Origin: Haloferax namakaokahaiae
GTDB lineage: Archaea; Halobacteriota; Halobacteria; Halobacteriales; Haloferacaceae
Assembly (NCBI RefSeq): GCF_042663225.1
Contig: NZ_JBHTAA010000005.1
Span: forward strand, 744,001 to 808,000
DNA: 64,000 nucleotides
Reading direction: 5' to 3'
The position numbers and the translations under genes are program-made. This document shows positions 33,718-42,430 of this stretch, piece by piece. The notes under the pieces were generated by a model. The model saw only the letters and a program-made list of their open reading frames with translations, was not told the origin of the DNA and made no database searches. How positions within the stretch are numbered: position 1 is the first letter of the stretch; the number at the start of each line of letters is the position of its first letter.

Positions 33718-34332
33718 TTACTGGCTCGTCTCGCGGAATTTTTCCACGCCGAGATTGTGTAGTCGAGACGACGTTTCGGCCACGTCGGCGACGAGATTCT
33801 CGTGGTACTCGACGAGTCGGTCCTGGAGTTCTGGGTACGCCCGCGAGAGCGTCTGTACCGCCGAAAGCGCCGCGTTGAACGACTTTCCGGCATCGACGGC
33901 GACGATGGGTGCGCCGGTCGGCATGCCGATGACCGAATCGACCGATTTCTCCTGAACCGGAACCCCAACGACGGGAATCGGGTAGGCAATCGAGGCGGTC
34001 ATGTTCGGCAGGTCTGCGGACTTCCCGCCCGCGCCCGCGATGATGACGTCGATGCCACGGTCTGCCGCCGTATCGCCGTAGGCGTACATGAGGTCCGGCG
34101 TCCGGTGCGCAGAGACGACGTACGTCTCGTAGGTAAAGCGCTCGTGCGGCGCTTTTTCGTAGTCGGTCTGCTCGCCGAACCCGAGCGTGTCGAGCGCCTC
34201 GTGCGCGCCGGACATCACGTCGAGGTCGGAGTCCGACCCCATGATGATGCCCACGTCGGGCGTCGTCTCTGGGTCGCGGTCGTCGGCCGCCTGTGCGTAC
34301 AGTTCGTCGATGAGGTCCTGTTCTGAGGTCAT
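33718..34332 (-). CDS. purE: N5-carboxyaminoimidazole ribonucleotide mutase
   Basis: 204 residues. Converts N5-CAIR to CAIR in de novo purine synthesis. Class I PurE motifs: GIIMGSDSDLDVM near residue 28, SAHRTPDLMYAYG, IAGAGGKSADLPNM and VGMPTGAPIVAVDAGKSFNAAL-like end. It has an N-terminal extension of about 25 acidic residues relative to E. coli PurE. Start overlaps the purK stop by four bases. Confidence 0.95.
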   Translation of the reverse strand: MTSEQDLIDELYAQAADDRDPETTPDVGIIMGSDSDLDVMSGAHEALDTLGFGEQTDYEKAPHERFTYETYVVSAHRTPDLMYAYGDTAADRGIDVIIAGAGGKSADLPNMTASIAYPIPVVGVPVQEKSVDSVIGMPTGAPIVAVDAGKSFNAALSAVQTLSRAYPELQDRLVEYHENLVADVAETSSRLHNLGVEKFRETSQ

Positions 34333-35477
34333 AGGAATTCGACTCCGTCGCGGAGGGTGCGTGCACGTTCGAGGAGCGACTCGACGTCGGCGTCCGAGTT
34401 CCCGACGGCGGTGAGGTGGCCCATCTTCCGAAGCGGGCGAACCTCGTCTTTGCCGTACCAGTGGAGCGAGACGCCAGATTCAGAGAGCGGCGCGTCGAGA
34501 CCGCCCAGTTTGCTTTCGCGCGCTGAACCAACGGTGCCCAAGATGTTCGCCATCACGGTCGGCGAGCGGCGGTCGGTCGCACCGAGCGGCCACCCGAGGA
34601 CGGCCCGAATGTGCTGTTCGAACTGCGAGGAGAGCGCGCCCTCGATGGTCCAGTGGCCCGAGTTGTGCGGCCGCGGTGCGACTTCGTTGACGAGCACGTC
34701 GCCGTCGCTCGTCTCGAACAGTTCGATGCCGAAGACGCCGCGGCCGGGGAGGTGCGAGAGTACTTCGCGCGCGACCCGGTCGGCCTCGTCGGTGACTTCG
34801 TCGTTCGTGCGTGCGGGAACGATTGTCTCGTAAAGAATCTCGTCTTCGTGGACGTTCTCGCCGACGGGGAAGGTCCGAATGTCGTCGGTGCCGCGGACGC
34901 CGATGACCGAGAGTTCGCGCTCGAACTCGACGAACGACTCGGCCATGGCGGGGCCGCCGAGCGAGTCGAGCGCGTCTTCGACTTCGTCGGGGCTGGTGAC
35001 GGGAACGTTGCCGCGGCCGTCGTAGCCGCCAGTGCGGGCTTTGAGCATGACTGCGCCGAACTCGTCGAGCGCGGCGTGCAGGTCGGCGGCGTCATCGACG
35101 CGGTGGAACGGCGGAATCGGGATTCCGGCCTCCCCGAAGGTGCGCTTCTGTACAAGTTTGTCTTCGATGGTCCGAAGCGCGTCGGGGGAGGGGTGTACTT
35201 CGATGTCCTCCTCGTCGGCGAGTTCGTCGAGGAGGTCCGGGTCGGCGAGTTCGATTTCGAACGTCAGCGCGTCCGCGCGGGCGGCGAGTTCCGCCATCGC
35301 ATCGGGGTCGTCGAACGCGCCGACGATTTGGTCGGCGACGCGAGACGCGGGACAGTTCGGTGTCGGGTCGAGGACGACGACATCGACGCCGAGCGGCGAG
35401 GCGGCCTCGGCGAGCATCCGCCCGAGTTGGCCCCCGCCGACGACGCCGAGCGTTGGTCCGGGTACGGTGACGGTCAC
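34329..35477 (-). CDS. purK: N5-carboxyaminoimidazole ribonucleotide synthase
   Basis: 382 residues. ATP-grasp enzyme making N5-CAIR from AIR, ATP and bicarbonate. N-terminal GVVGGGQLGRMLAEAA, central ATP-grasp KARTGGYDGRGN, ERELSVIGVR, and NEVAPRPHNSGHWTIEGA close the active site. First gene of a purK-purE operon; AGTTTTATGC (minus strand, 35501-35510) is the promoter element for a leaderless start. Confidence 0.95.
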   Translation of the reverse strand: MTVTVPGPTLGVVGGGQLGRMLAEAASPLGVDVVVLDPTPNCPASRVADQIVGAFDDPDAMAELAARADALTFEIELADPDLLDELADEEDIEVHPSPDALRTIEDKLVQKRTFGEAGIPIPPFHRVDDAADLHAALDEFGAVMLKARTGGYDGRGNVPVTSPDEVEDALDSLGGPAMAESFVEFERELSVIGVRGTDDIRTFPVGENVHEDEILYETIVPARTNDEVTDEADRVAREVLSHLPGRGVFGIELFETSDGDVLVNEVAPRPHNSGHWTIEGALSSQFEQHIRAVLGWPLGATDRRSPTVMANILGTVGSARESKLGGLDAPLSESGVSLHWYGKDEVRPLRKMGHLTAVGNSDADVESLLERARTLRDGVEFL

Positions 35478-35500
35478 AGACGCGGATTCAGTACGTCAGT

Positions 35501-35510
35501 GCATAAAACT
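35501..35510 (-). promoter_or_regulatory. TATA-like element of purKE
   Basis: Minus-strand AGTTTTATGC, 24-33 bases before the purK ATG at 35477. Confidence 0.5.
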
Positions 35511-35579
35511 TGCCGAAATGGGTGTTCGAATGGGCAAGTTCGTGTATAAAAATAGTCGTCGAGAAGACCCGACGCGGCC

Positions 35580-37328
35580 TCAGACGGCCGTCTCGTTCGC
35601 CGCGTCGAGTGCGTCTTCGTCGATGAACACGACGATGTCCTCGCTCCAGAGTTTGAACGCGTGTTCGCGGACGACGTAGCCGTCGAGTTCGGCTTCGAGT
35701 TCGTCGCGGTCCCACTCGTAGGCGACGACGACCGGTGCGCCGCGAACGGAGACGGCGGCGGGTTCGGTGTCCGGGGGGGTGCTAATCTGTTCGGCACCCA
35801 TCCGCTCGAAGTACCACGGAAGCGGGAGGCGACTGTGCCACGACGGGCCGCCGAGCGGGTTCGACTCGTTGGCGACGTAGAAGTGCGTCTCGTCGCTGTT
35901 CGGCGGGTGAGTGCCGTAGAGAATCACGTCGGTGCCGTCGTTCGTCTGGGCGATGCGGTCGATGTCTTCGAGCGTCGTCTGGAGGTCGTTCGCTGGCTGT
36001 GCCCACTGGAGCACCTCTTTGTCTTCTTCGGTCGAGGCGTTCCAGTAGTCGGCGTTGGCGGCCACGACACCACCGACAGAGGCGAGTAAGACGATAGCCG
36101 CGAGACCCAGTCCGACGGTGTCTTTGGTGTCGAAGGCGGCCCACCCCGACCGGAAGACGTACGCGGCACCGACGGCGGCCGGAATCGCCAACGGGACGAC
36201 GGCGTGGACGACGACCCACGGTGCCTGAATGTCGGTCGCAATCGGGTAGCCGAAGATGCTCACGACGCCCCAGTAAGTTGCAAAGGTCACCAGCCAGCGG
36301 AGTCTTCCGGCGACGACGCCGTACCGGTCCACGACGATGCCGAGGATGGCGAAGGCGATGAGCACCGGCGCGCCGTAGACGAACGTCTCGAGGAAGTCTT
36401 CGAGGTACGGGAGGTAGTCGTGCGACTGGTGGGAGCCGCCGATCCAGCTATCGACCATCTCGGAGAACGCCCCCGCCGACCCGGCATCGATGACTGCGGG
36501 GAGTTGCGAGGGGTTGCCGAGCGCGTTCCAGAGGTCCGGCCGCGGCGCGTAGAAGAACACGAAGACGACGAAGAACGCCGCGAGACCGCCGAGGACGCCC
36601 ACGAACAGCCTGACGCCGCCCGCCGAGAGACTCCCGGCACCGTAGTTTCGAACCTTGTCGGCGAGCGTACGCGGCCACTCCGAGAAGACGATGTCGCGGG
36701 CGGATTCGCCGGCCGAGGTACGGGCGAGCAGCCTGTGGTCCAAGACGAGCGCCCCGGCCCCGAGGAAGCACGCGAGATAGACGACGTAGTTCTCTTTCGC
36801 CGCCGCGCCGGTCGCAAAGGAGATGCCGGCGGGAATCAGGTAGCCGAGTCGTCCGGTGTCGTAGGCGCGGACGACGAACCCGAGTGCGATAAACGAGAAC
36901 GTGGCGACGAGCACGTCGTTGCGCATGAACCGGGAGTAGTAGACGAGCAGCGGGTTGAACGCGAGGAAGAGGGCGAGCGCAACCAGTTCGTCGCGGCGGA
37001 GGTGCTCACGAAAGAGCCACACCGAGAGCGGGAGCAACGCGCCGACGACCGCGACGGGGATTCGAGCGGTGAAGTCGGTCGCCGGAAGAACCGCGAAGAC
37101 GTAGTCGTTGACCACGGGGAGGAATGGCCCGTGAATTATCGGGCGATACGTGAACTCGCCAGTCTCGTGGTAGCGGAGAATCCAGTAGCCTACGCGGCCT
37201 TCGTCCCAGTGAAAGATGCGGCCGCCGAGGTCAACGAGGCGGACGAGAAGGGCGACCGCCGCCACGCCGAGGAGGGATGCCACGACAGTAGAGCGGGACA
37301 CCACCCCGCTCTCAGAGTCGGTTTGCAT
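35580..37328 (-). CDS. Agl23/TIGR03663-type GT-C membrane protein
   Basis: 582 residues, about eleven helices, then a soluble C-terminal domain of roughly 150 residues. The first extracytoplasmic loop has FHWDEGRVGYW with D42-E43, the acidic pair typical of GT-C glycosyltransferases of the PMT/ArnT type, and RYHETGEFTYRPIIHGPFLPV afterwards. Haloarchaeal members are linked to the lipid-linked oligosaccharide flipping step of N-glycosylation (flippase activity-associated Agl23). No other agl gene is adjacent, so its precise job rests on family knowledge. Confidence 0.85.
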   Translation of the reverse strand: MQTDSESGVVSRSTVVASLLGVAAVALLVRLVDLGGRIFHWDEGRVGYWILRYHETGEFTYRPIIHGPFLPVVNDYVFAVLPATDFTARIPVAVVGALLPLSVWLFREHLRRDELVALALFLAFNPLLVYYSRFMRNDVLVATFSFIALGFVVRAYDTGRLGYLIPAGISFATGAAAKENYVVYLACFLGAGALVLDHRLLARTSAGESARDIVFSEWPRTLADKVRNYGAGSLSAGGVRLFVGVLGGLAAFFVVFVFFYAPRPDLWNALGNPSQLPAVIDAGSAGAFSEMVDSWIGGSHQSHDYLPYLEDFLETFVYGAPVLIAFAILGIVVDRYGVVAGRLRWLVTFATYWGVVSIFGYPIATDIQAPWVVVHAVVPLAIPAAVGAAYVFRSGWAAFDTKDTVGLGLAAIVLLASVGGVVAANADYWNASTEEDKEVLQWAQPANDLQTTLEDIDRIAQTNDGTDVILYGTHPPNSDETHFYVANESNPLGGPSWHSRLPLPWYFERMGAEQISTPPDTEPAAVSVRGAPVVVAYEWDRDELEAELDGYVVREHAFKLWSEDIVVFIDEDALDAANETAV

Positions 37329-37430
37329 AACCCATCATGCCAACCGCGTGAATACAACGTTTTTGTTTACGACTACGAGGATTTGTCCTATCGCACGGCA
37401 GCGGACAAAATCGGCAGGTGTCGGTAGTTC

Positions 37431-37436
37431 TTTTAG
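37431..37436 (+). promoter_or_regulatory. TATA-like element of ribH
   Basis: TTTTAG 22-27 bases before the ATG at 37458. Confidence 0.45.
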
Positions 37437-37457
37437 CCGCCACGGGAAGGGTCGGCT

Positions 37458-37862
37458 ATGGTCTCTTTGGGACTCGTAGTGGCCCGATTCAACTCGTCGG
37501 TCACCGACCAGATGGAAGCGGCGGCCCGCGACGCCGCCAGCGAACGCGACGCGGACGTGGTCGAGACGATTCACGTCCCGGGCGCGTACGACTCGCCGCT
37601 CGCCGCCGACCGACTCGCCCGCCGCGACGACATCGACGCCGTCGCGGTCGTCGGCGCAATCGTCACCGGCGACACCGAACACGACCGCGTCATCGCCGAT
37701 TCGACGGCGAAGTCGCTCACCGAAATCTCGCTCGACCGCGACAAACCCGTCGCTTTCGGCGTCTCCGGCCCCGGAATGAGCGGTGCCGAAGCACGCGAGC
37801 GCATCAACAAAGGTGCGGAAGCGGTTTACGCAGCGACCGAGTTGGTGGAGGCGTTGGCATGA
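37458..37862 (+). CDS. ribH: 6,7-dimethyl-8-ribityllumazine synthase
   Basis: 134 residues, at the short end of the family. Condenses the ribityl-pyrimidine with 3,4-dihydroxybutanone phosphate in riboflavin synthesis. Family signs: LVVARFNSSVT, HVPGAYDSPLAADRLA, VGAIVTGDTEHDRVIAD (with catalytic His) and VAFGVSGPGM-like, ending NKGAEAVYAATELVEALA. Its TGA overlaps the ATG of the next gene. Confidence 0.93.
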   Translation: MVSLGLVVARFNSSVTDQMEAAARDAASERDADVVETIHVPGAYDSPLAADRLARRDDIDAVAVVGAIVTGDTEHDRVIADSTAKSLTEISLDRDKPVAFGVSGPGMSGAEARERINKGAEAVYAATELVEALA

Positions 37863-39013
37863 ACTTCGACTTTAGCGACCGAGTTGGCCGCGTCGAACCG
37901 AGCGCGACGCTCGCCATCTCGAACCTCGCAAGCGAACTGGAAGCGCAGGGCGAAGACGTGGTAGACCTCTCGGTGGGGGCACCCGACTTCCCGACGCCGG
38001 AGAACATCGTACAAGAGGCGAAAGACGCCCTCGACGCTGGCCACACCAGCTACACCTCCTCGAACGGGATTCCGGAACTGAAGGAAGCTATCGCGGCCAA
38101 ACTCCGCGGCAACGGCGTCGATGCAGAGGCCGACGAGATTATCGTCACGCCCGGCGGCAAGCAAGCGCTCTACGAGACGATTCAGACGCTCATCGGCGAC
38201 GGCGACGAAGTCGTCCTCCTCGACCCCGCGTGGGTCTCCTACGAAGCGATGGTCAAACTCGCCGGGGGGTCGCTGAAGCGTCTCAGCCTCGCCGAACACG
38301 ACTTCAAACTCGAACCCGCGCTCGACGAACTCGCCGAGACGGTCTCCGACGAGACGAAACTGCTCGTCGTCAACACGCCGTCGAACCCGACGGGCGGCGT
38401 CTTCTCCGACGCGGCGCTCGAAGGCGTCCGCGACCTCGCGGTCGAACACGACTTCGCCGTCATCTCGGACGAAATCTACGAGCGCATCACCTACGACGGC
38501 TTCGAGCACACCTCGCTCGGGTCGCTCGACGGCATGTCGGACCGAACCATCACCATCAACGGCTTCTCGAAGGCCTTCTCGATGACCGGATGGCGACTCG
38601 GTTACCTCCACGCGCCTTCCGACTTTATCGGGCAGGCAGGCAAGCTTCACTCGCACTCGGTCTCCTGTGCCGTCAACTTCGTCCAGCACGCCGGCGTCGA
38701 GGCGCTCTCGGAGCGCACCGACGACACCGTCGAAGAGATGCGACAGGCGTTCGAAGCGCGCCGCGACATGCTCGTTGACCTGCTCGCCGAACACGACGTG
38801 GACGTTGCCGTCCCGAAGGGCGCGTTCTACATGATGCTCCCCGTGGACGACGACGACCAGGCGTGGTGTGAGGGCGCGATTCAGGACGCGAAGGTCGCAA
38901 CCGTCCCCGGCAGCGCGTTCAACGCGCCGGGCTACGCGCGCATCTCCTACGCTGCAAGTGAAGAGCGACTCCGCGAGGCCGTCGAACGCCTCGCCGAGCA
39001 CGACTACATCTAA
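37859..39013 (+). CDS. Class I/II pyridoxal-phosphate aminotransferase (AspC-like)
   Basis: 384 residues from ATG 37859 (ATGA overlap with ribH); the longer frame upstream is a ribH shadow. Fold type I PLP enzyme: SVGAPDFPTP, TPGGKQALYE, NTPSNPTGGVFS (substrate/PLP Asn), SDEIYERITYDG (Asp and Tyr contacting PLP) and GFSKAFSMTGWRLGY with the Schiff-base Lys. Closest in pattern to archaeal aspartate/aromatic aminotransferases. Substrate specificity not determinable. Confidence 0.92.
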   Translation: MNFDFSDRVGRVEPSATLAISNLASELEAQGEDVVDLSVGAPDFPTPENIVQEAKDALDAGHTSYTSSNGIPELKEAIAAKLRGNGVDAEADEIIVTPGGKQALYETIQTLIGDGDEVVLLDPAWVSYEAMVKLAGGSLKRLSLAEHDFKLEPALDELAETVSDETKLLVVNTPSNPTGGVFSDAALEGVRDLAVEHDFAVISDEIYERITYDGFEHTSLGSLDGMSDRTITINGFSKAFSMTGWRLGYLHAPSDFIGQAGKLHSHSVSCAVNFVQHAGVEALSERTDDTVEEMRQAFEARRDMLVDLLAEHDVDVAVPKGAFYMMLPVDDDDQAWCEGAIQDAKVATVPGSAFNAPGYARISYAASEERLREAVERLAEHDYI

Positions 39014-39023
39014 CTCTCCTTCC

Positions 39024-40169
39024 CTACTTTCGCAGCGCTTCGACCGGGCGCTCGTTTGCGGCTTTCCACGCCGGATAGAGTCCCGAGAGGAGACTCGTCA
39101 CCACGCCGAACGTGACCGCGAGGAAGATGTAGAGCAGGTTTATCGGCTGGAAGGTCACGAACACGTCGTTGAGGACGTAGGAGTTGAGCGCCATTCCCGC
39201 CGCGAGCGAGAGTACCGCGCCGATGACGCCGCCCGCGACCCCCAAGAGTCCCGCCTCGGCGAGAATCATGCGAATCACGTCACCGCGCTGGACGCCGACG
39301 GCGCGGAGGACGCCGATTTCCTGCCGGCGCTCGATGGTGCTCATGAGCATGACGTTGAGGATGCTCACGCCCGCGACGACGAGCGAAATCGAGCCGATGC
39401 CGATGAGGAAGGTGTTGAGGATGGCGAAGAACTGGTTGATTCCCTCGGTGATGGCTTGCAGTTCGAACACCGTCACTCGCTCTTCGCGCTCGTTGAGGGC
39501 GTCGCGGACGGCCATCGCCGACGCGTTGGCGGCCTGTCCGGACTCGGCGCTGATGACGACTTCCGAGTAGCCAGAGCCGTTCACGTCGTCGATTGGGACG
39601 ACGACGGCGTTGTTGGGACTCACGAGCGAGATACCCTGTTCCTGTTCGAGGACGGCGGCGATGCGGTAGGTTCGGCCCCGGACTTCGATGGTGTTCCCGG
39701 GTTCGACATCGAGGGTCTCGGCGACCGCCGACCCGACGAGCGCGCCCTGTCGCAGGCGGTCGGGGATGCGGCCGTCGCTGGCGGTGTATATCGCGCCGGG
39801 GTTCTCCATCCCCAAGATGGTCACGACCGTCTGTTGCTGCCCGCGGGCGACCACCCCCGAACCCCGACGGACGGGAACGACCGTCCCGTCCTCGACGACG
39901 CGGCGTATCTCGTCAACGTCGCGTTCGGTGAGTTCTTCGACGCCCTCCTGCAGGTTCGGCGAGATACTCACTTCGTTGCCGATGTCGCCCAGTTGCTCGC
40001 TCGCGCCGGTCCGAAGCGTCGTCCCGAACATGCCGAGCGAGGCGATGGCGAGGACGCCGATGATGATGCCGAGGACGGCGAGTCCCGAGCGGATGCGGTT
40101 CCGCGAGAGGTTGCGTCGGGCCATGAGGATGGCCGGGACGCGCCGCGAGAGGTCGTCGAGGATGCTCAC
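39024..40169 (-). CDS. MacB/FtsX-type ABC transporter permease
   Basis: 381 residues: one N-terminal helix after RRNLSRNRIRSGLAVLGIIIG, a large external MacB_PCD domain (about 45-250), then three C-terminal helices with the FtsX core (ILNVMLMSTIERRQEIGVLRAVG). Type VII ABC proteins transmit mechanical work across the membrane to external substrates or enzymes. Overlaps the ATPase stop by four bases; third gene of the operon. Confidence 0.92.
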   Translation of the reverse strand: MSILDDLSRRVPAILMARRNLSRNRIRSGLAVLGIIIGVLAIASLGMFGTTLRTGASEQLGDIGNEVSISPNLQEGVEELTERDVDEIRRVVEDGTVVPVRRGSGVVARGQQQTVVTILGMENPGAIYTASDGRIPDRLRQGALVGSAVAETLDVEPGNTIEVRGRTYRIAAVLEQEQGISLVSPNNAVVVPIDDVNGSGYSEVVISAESGQAANASAMAVRDALNEREERVTVFELQAITEGINQFFAILNTFLIGIGSISLVVAGVSILNVMLMSTIERRQEIGVLRAVGVQRGDVIRMILAEAGLLGVAGGVIGAVLSLAAGMALNSYVLNDVFVTFQPINLLYIFLAVTFGVVTSLLSGLYPAWKAANERPVEALRK

Positions 40170-40831
40170 TGTATCCTCCCGTCGATGATGTTCACCGTCC
40201 GGTCGGCGAACTCCGCGAGTTGCGGGTCGTGGGTGACGGCGATGACCGCCACGTCGTCCTCCAGTCGAATCTCGTCGAACAGGTCGAGGACGCTTCGACC
40301 CGTCTTGCGGTCGAGGTTCCCGGTCGGTTCGTCCGCGAGCAGGATACGCGGGTTGTTGATGAGCGAGCGAGCGATGGCGACGCGCTGTTTCTGCCCGCCC
40401 GAGAGTTGGTCCGGGCGGTGGTCGAGTCTGTCACCGAGACCGACGCGTTCGAGCAGGGTCTCCGCTCTGTCACGGGCCGCGGGGTCGTTTCCGAAGAGCG
40501 TCGGCACTTCGACGTTTTCGAGCGCCGTGAGCGTCGGAATGAGGTGGAAGCTCTGGAAGATGAAGCCGATGAACTGCTTTCGTTGGACCGTCATCTCCTG
40601 GTCCGAGAGGTCGGTCACGTCGCTGCCTTCGAGCAAGACCCTCCCCTCGGAGGGCGTATCCAACAGGCCGAGAACGTTGAGCATGGTGGACTTGCCGCTC
40701 CCGGAGGGGCCCATGACGGCGACGAACTCGCCGGGGTCGGCGCGGAAGTCCACGTCTTTCAGCGCCTCGACGATTTCGCCGCCGGTATCGTACCGCTTCC
40801 AGACGTGCTGAAGTTCGATAAGGTTCGTCAT
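40166..40831 (-). CDS. MacB/LolD-type ABC transporter ATP-binding protein
   Basis: 221 residues, one ATPase domain. Walker A GPSGSGKST at 41-49, Q-loop FIFQSFHLIP, signature LSGGQ at 143-147, Walker B RILLADEPTGNLD at 162-174, switch His AVTHDPQ. Partner of the overlapping FtsX-type permease. Confidence 0.94.
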   Translation of the reverse strand: MTNLIELQHVWKRYDTGGEIVEALKDVDFRADPGEFVAVMGPSGSGKSTMLNVLGLLDTPSEGRVLLEGSDVTDLSDQEMTVQRKQFIGFIFQSFHLIPTLTALENVEVPTLFGNDPAARDRAETLLERVGLGDRLDHRPDQLSGGQKQRVAIARSLINNPRILLADEPTGNLDRKTGRSVLDLFDEIRLEDDVAVIAVTHDPQLAEFADRTVNIIDGRIQ

Positions 40832-40837
40832 CGGTGG

Positions 40838-42286
40838 TTAGCGCCGTCGGTACGCGAAGATACCCACGCCGACCACGACGAGGAGGGCGACGATGCCACC
40901 GCCGACGATGAGTATCGAACCAAGACCACCGAGTCCACCCCCGGATGGCTCTGGTTGCTCGTCAGTGAACCCGGTGACATCGACTTCCGCCTGCATGGTT
41001 CGCTCGCCGCCGTCGGTGAGATACGTCACTTCGACGGGGACGGACGTGACGCCCGAATCGGCTCTCGCGTAGAGGTCGAACGAGACGAAGTCGCTGGCGG
41101 GGACGGTTCCCACGAAGTACTCCTCGTAGGGGCGGGCGGGTTCGACGCCCTCGGTGGGGACGACGCGGACGACCACGCCCTGCACGTCGTTCAGGCCGAC
41201 GTTGCTGGCGCTCCCGGAGATGTGGATTCGGTCGTCTTCGCGTTCGACGTCGATGCCGGTGAGTTGAATCCGGCCGGGCGAGGCGGCGTAGTCGAGCGTC
41301 GTCTGTGCTTCGCCCGGTTGCCCGCCGGTCCGGTAGGTCGCGGTCACGTCGAGGGTCGCGCGGTCGAGCGATGAGACGTTCAGTTGGAACGTCCGCGACG
41401 ACTCCGCCGGGACCGCGTTGACGGGTCGTTCGACGATGGTTCGGTCGCCGTCGGAGAGCCGAATCACGAGGTCTTCGAGCGGCGCGTTCCCGAGGTTCGT
41501 CACCTCCGTAATCACCGCCGGGCGCGCCCCCGACCCGACGCGGGCGTCGAGTCGAACCGACTCGCGGAGGGGTTCGGCGTTCAAGGGCTCGGTGACGACG
41601 ACGGTCCCGCCGATGCCGTCAACCGTCGTGTACTGGAGCGTCGCGGTCACGTCGCTCTCGGTCGTGCCGGGCGTGGTGGCGAACTCGAACGTCTGTGCCT
41701 GTCCGGCGGCGAGCGTCGGCAGGACGCGAGTATCGTTTCGCACGTCGCCCGGCGACGCTTCGAGTGAGAGACGGAGGTTGCGAATCGGCTGGTCCTCGCC
41801 GTTCGAGACGGTGACGCGAACCGGCGATTCGGTGCCGACGACGCTGTCGGTCGTCTCGACGGCGACCTGTGGGCCGCCCTCACGAACCCGGACGATGAGC
41901 GGGTATTCGAGTCGCTGGGTCCCACTGTTCGTTCGACCGACGACGGTTAACCGAAGGTCGTACGTTCCGGCGTTCTCCAACCGAACGGTCACCGGTGTAT
42001 CCAGCGAACTGCCGACGGGGATGGTTCCGAGGTCCTCTGCTCGCGCGAGGTCGGTCGAAGTGCCGGCCCGCCTGACGTACACGTCGGTCACCTCGAAGTC
42101 CTCGGCGCTCCCCTGTGCGTTCTGCACCGTTGCTGTGATGGTGAACCGCTCGTTCGGGGACGGTTGGTCGGGATTGACCGTCACCTGAGTAATCGAGACT
42201 GACGCCTGCGCGGCGACCGGTTGGACGGGGATTCCTGCCACCACGACGGCAACGAGAAGAACGAGTGAGAGGGCACGGCGAAACAT
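40838..42286 (-). CDS. Exported CARDB-repeat protein with C-terminal membrane anchor
   Basis: 482 residues. Signal peptide 1-26 (LVLLVAVVVAGIPVQPVAAQA), then about four tandem immunoglobulin-like (CARDB/COG1361 type) repeats, recognisable from the recurring N-P-x-x-x-N-E-x-F/T, T-V-R-L-x-N-x-G and SRTFQLNVSSLD elements, and a final helix (ILIVGGGIVALLVVVGVGIFAY) before YRRR. It would project outside the cell. Six bases from the ATPase gene and in the same operon as the MacB-like transporter, so it may serve as its external substrate-binding or adaptor part; that role is inferred. Confidence 0.85.
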   Translation of the reverse strand: MFRRALSLVLLVAVVVAGIPVQPVAAQASVSITQVTVNPDQPSPNERFTITATVQNAQGSAEDFEVTDVYVRRAGTSTDLARAEDLGTIPVGSSLDTPVTVRLENAGTYDLRLTVVGRTNSGTQRLEYPLIVRVREGGPQVAVETTDSVVGTESPVRVTVSNGEDQPIRNLRLSLEASPGDVRNDTRVLPTLAAGQAQTFEFATTPGTTESDVTATLQYTTVDGIGGTVVVTEPLNAEPLRESVRLDARVGSGARPAVITEVTNLGNAPLEDLVIRLSDGDRTIVERPVNAVPAESSRTFQLNVSSLDRATLDVTATYRTGGQPGEAQTTLDYAASPGRIQLTGIDVEREDDRIHISGSASNVGLNDVQGVVVRVVPTEGVEPARPYEEYFVGTVPASDFVSFDLYARADSGVTSVPVEVTYLTDGGERTMQAEVDVTGFTDEQPEPSGGGLGGLGSILIVGGGIVALLVVVGVGIFAYRRR

Positions 42287-42331
42287 TGTTCATCTAATAT
42301 ATCGTCGAGGTGAGAAAAATAGTTGCCGGAG

Positions 42332-42355
42332 GTGACTGTCAGTCTTGACAGTCAC
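42332..42355. promoter_or_regulatory. Perfect 10-base inverted repeat in divergent promoter
   Basis: GTGACTGTCA and TGACAGTCAC are exact reverse complements around a 4-base spacer GTCT. It sits between the divergent helicase (42431) and CARDB operon (42286) starts, beside the minus-strand TATA candidate (42314-42321) and about 45 bases before the plus-strand TTAAG element at 42401. An operator for a dimeric regulator is likely. Confidence 0.55.
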
Positions 42356-42430
42356 TCAGGAGGTTACCCACGTTCACAGGTACCCGGTGGGCGAAGATAG
42401 TTAAGTCAGTCCGGTACGAGACGTTGACAG

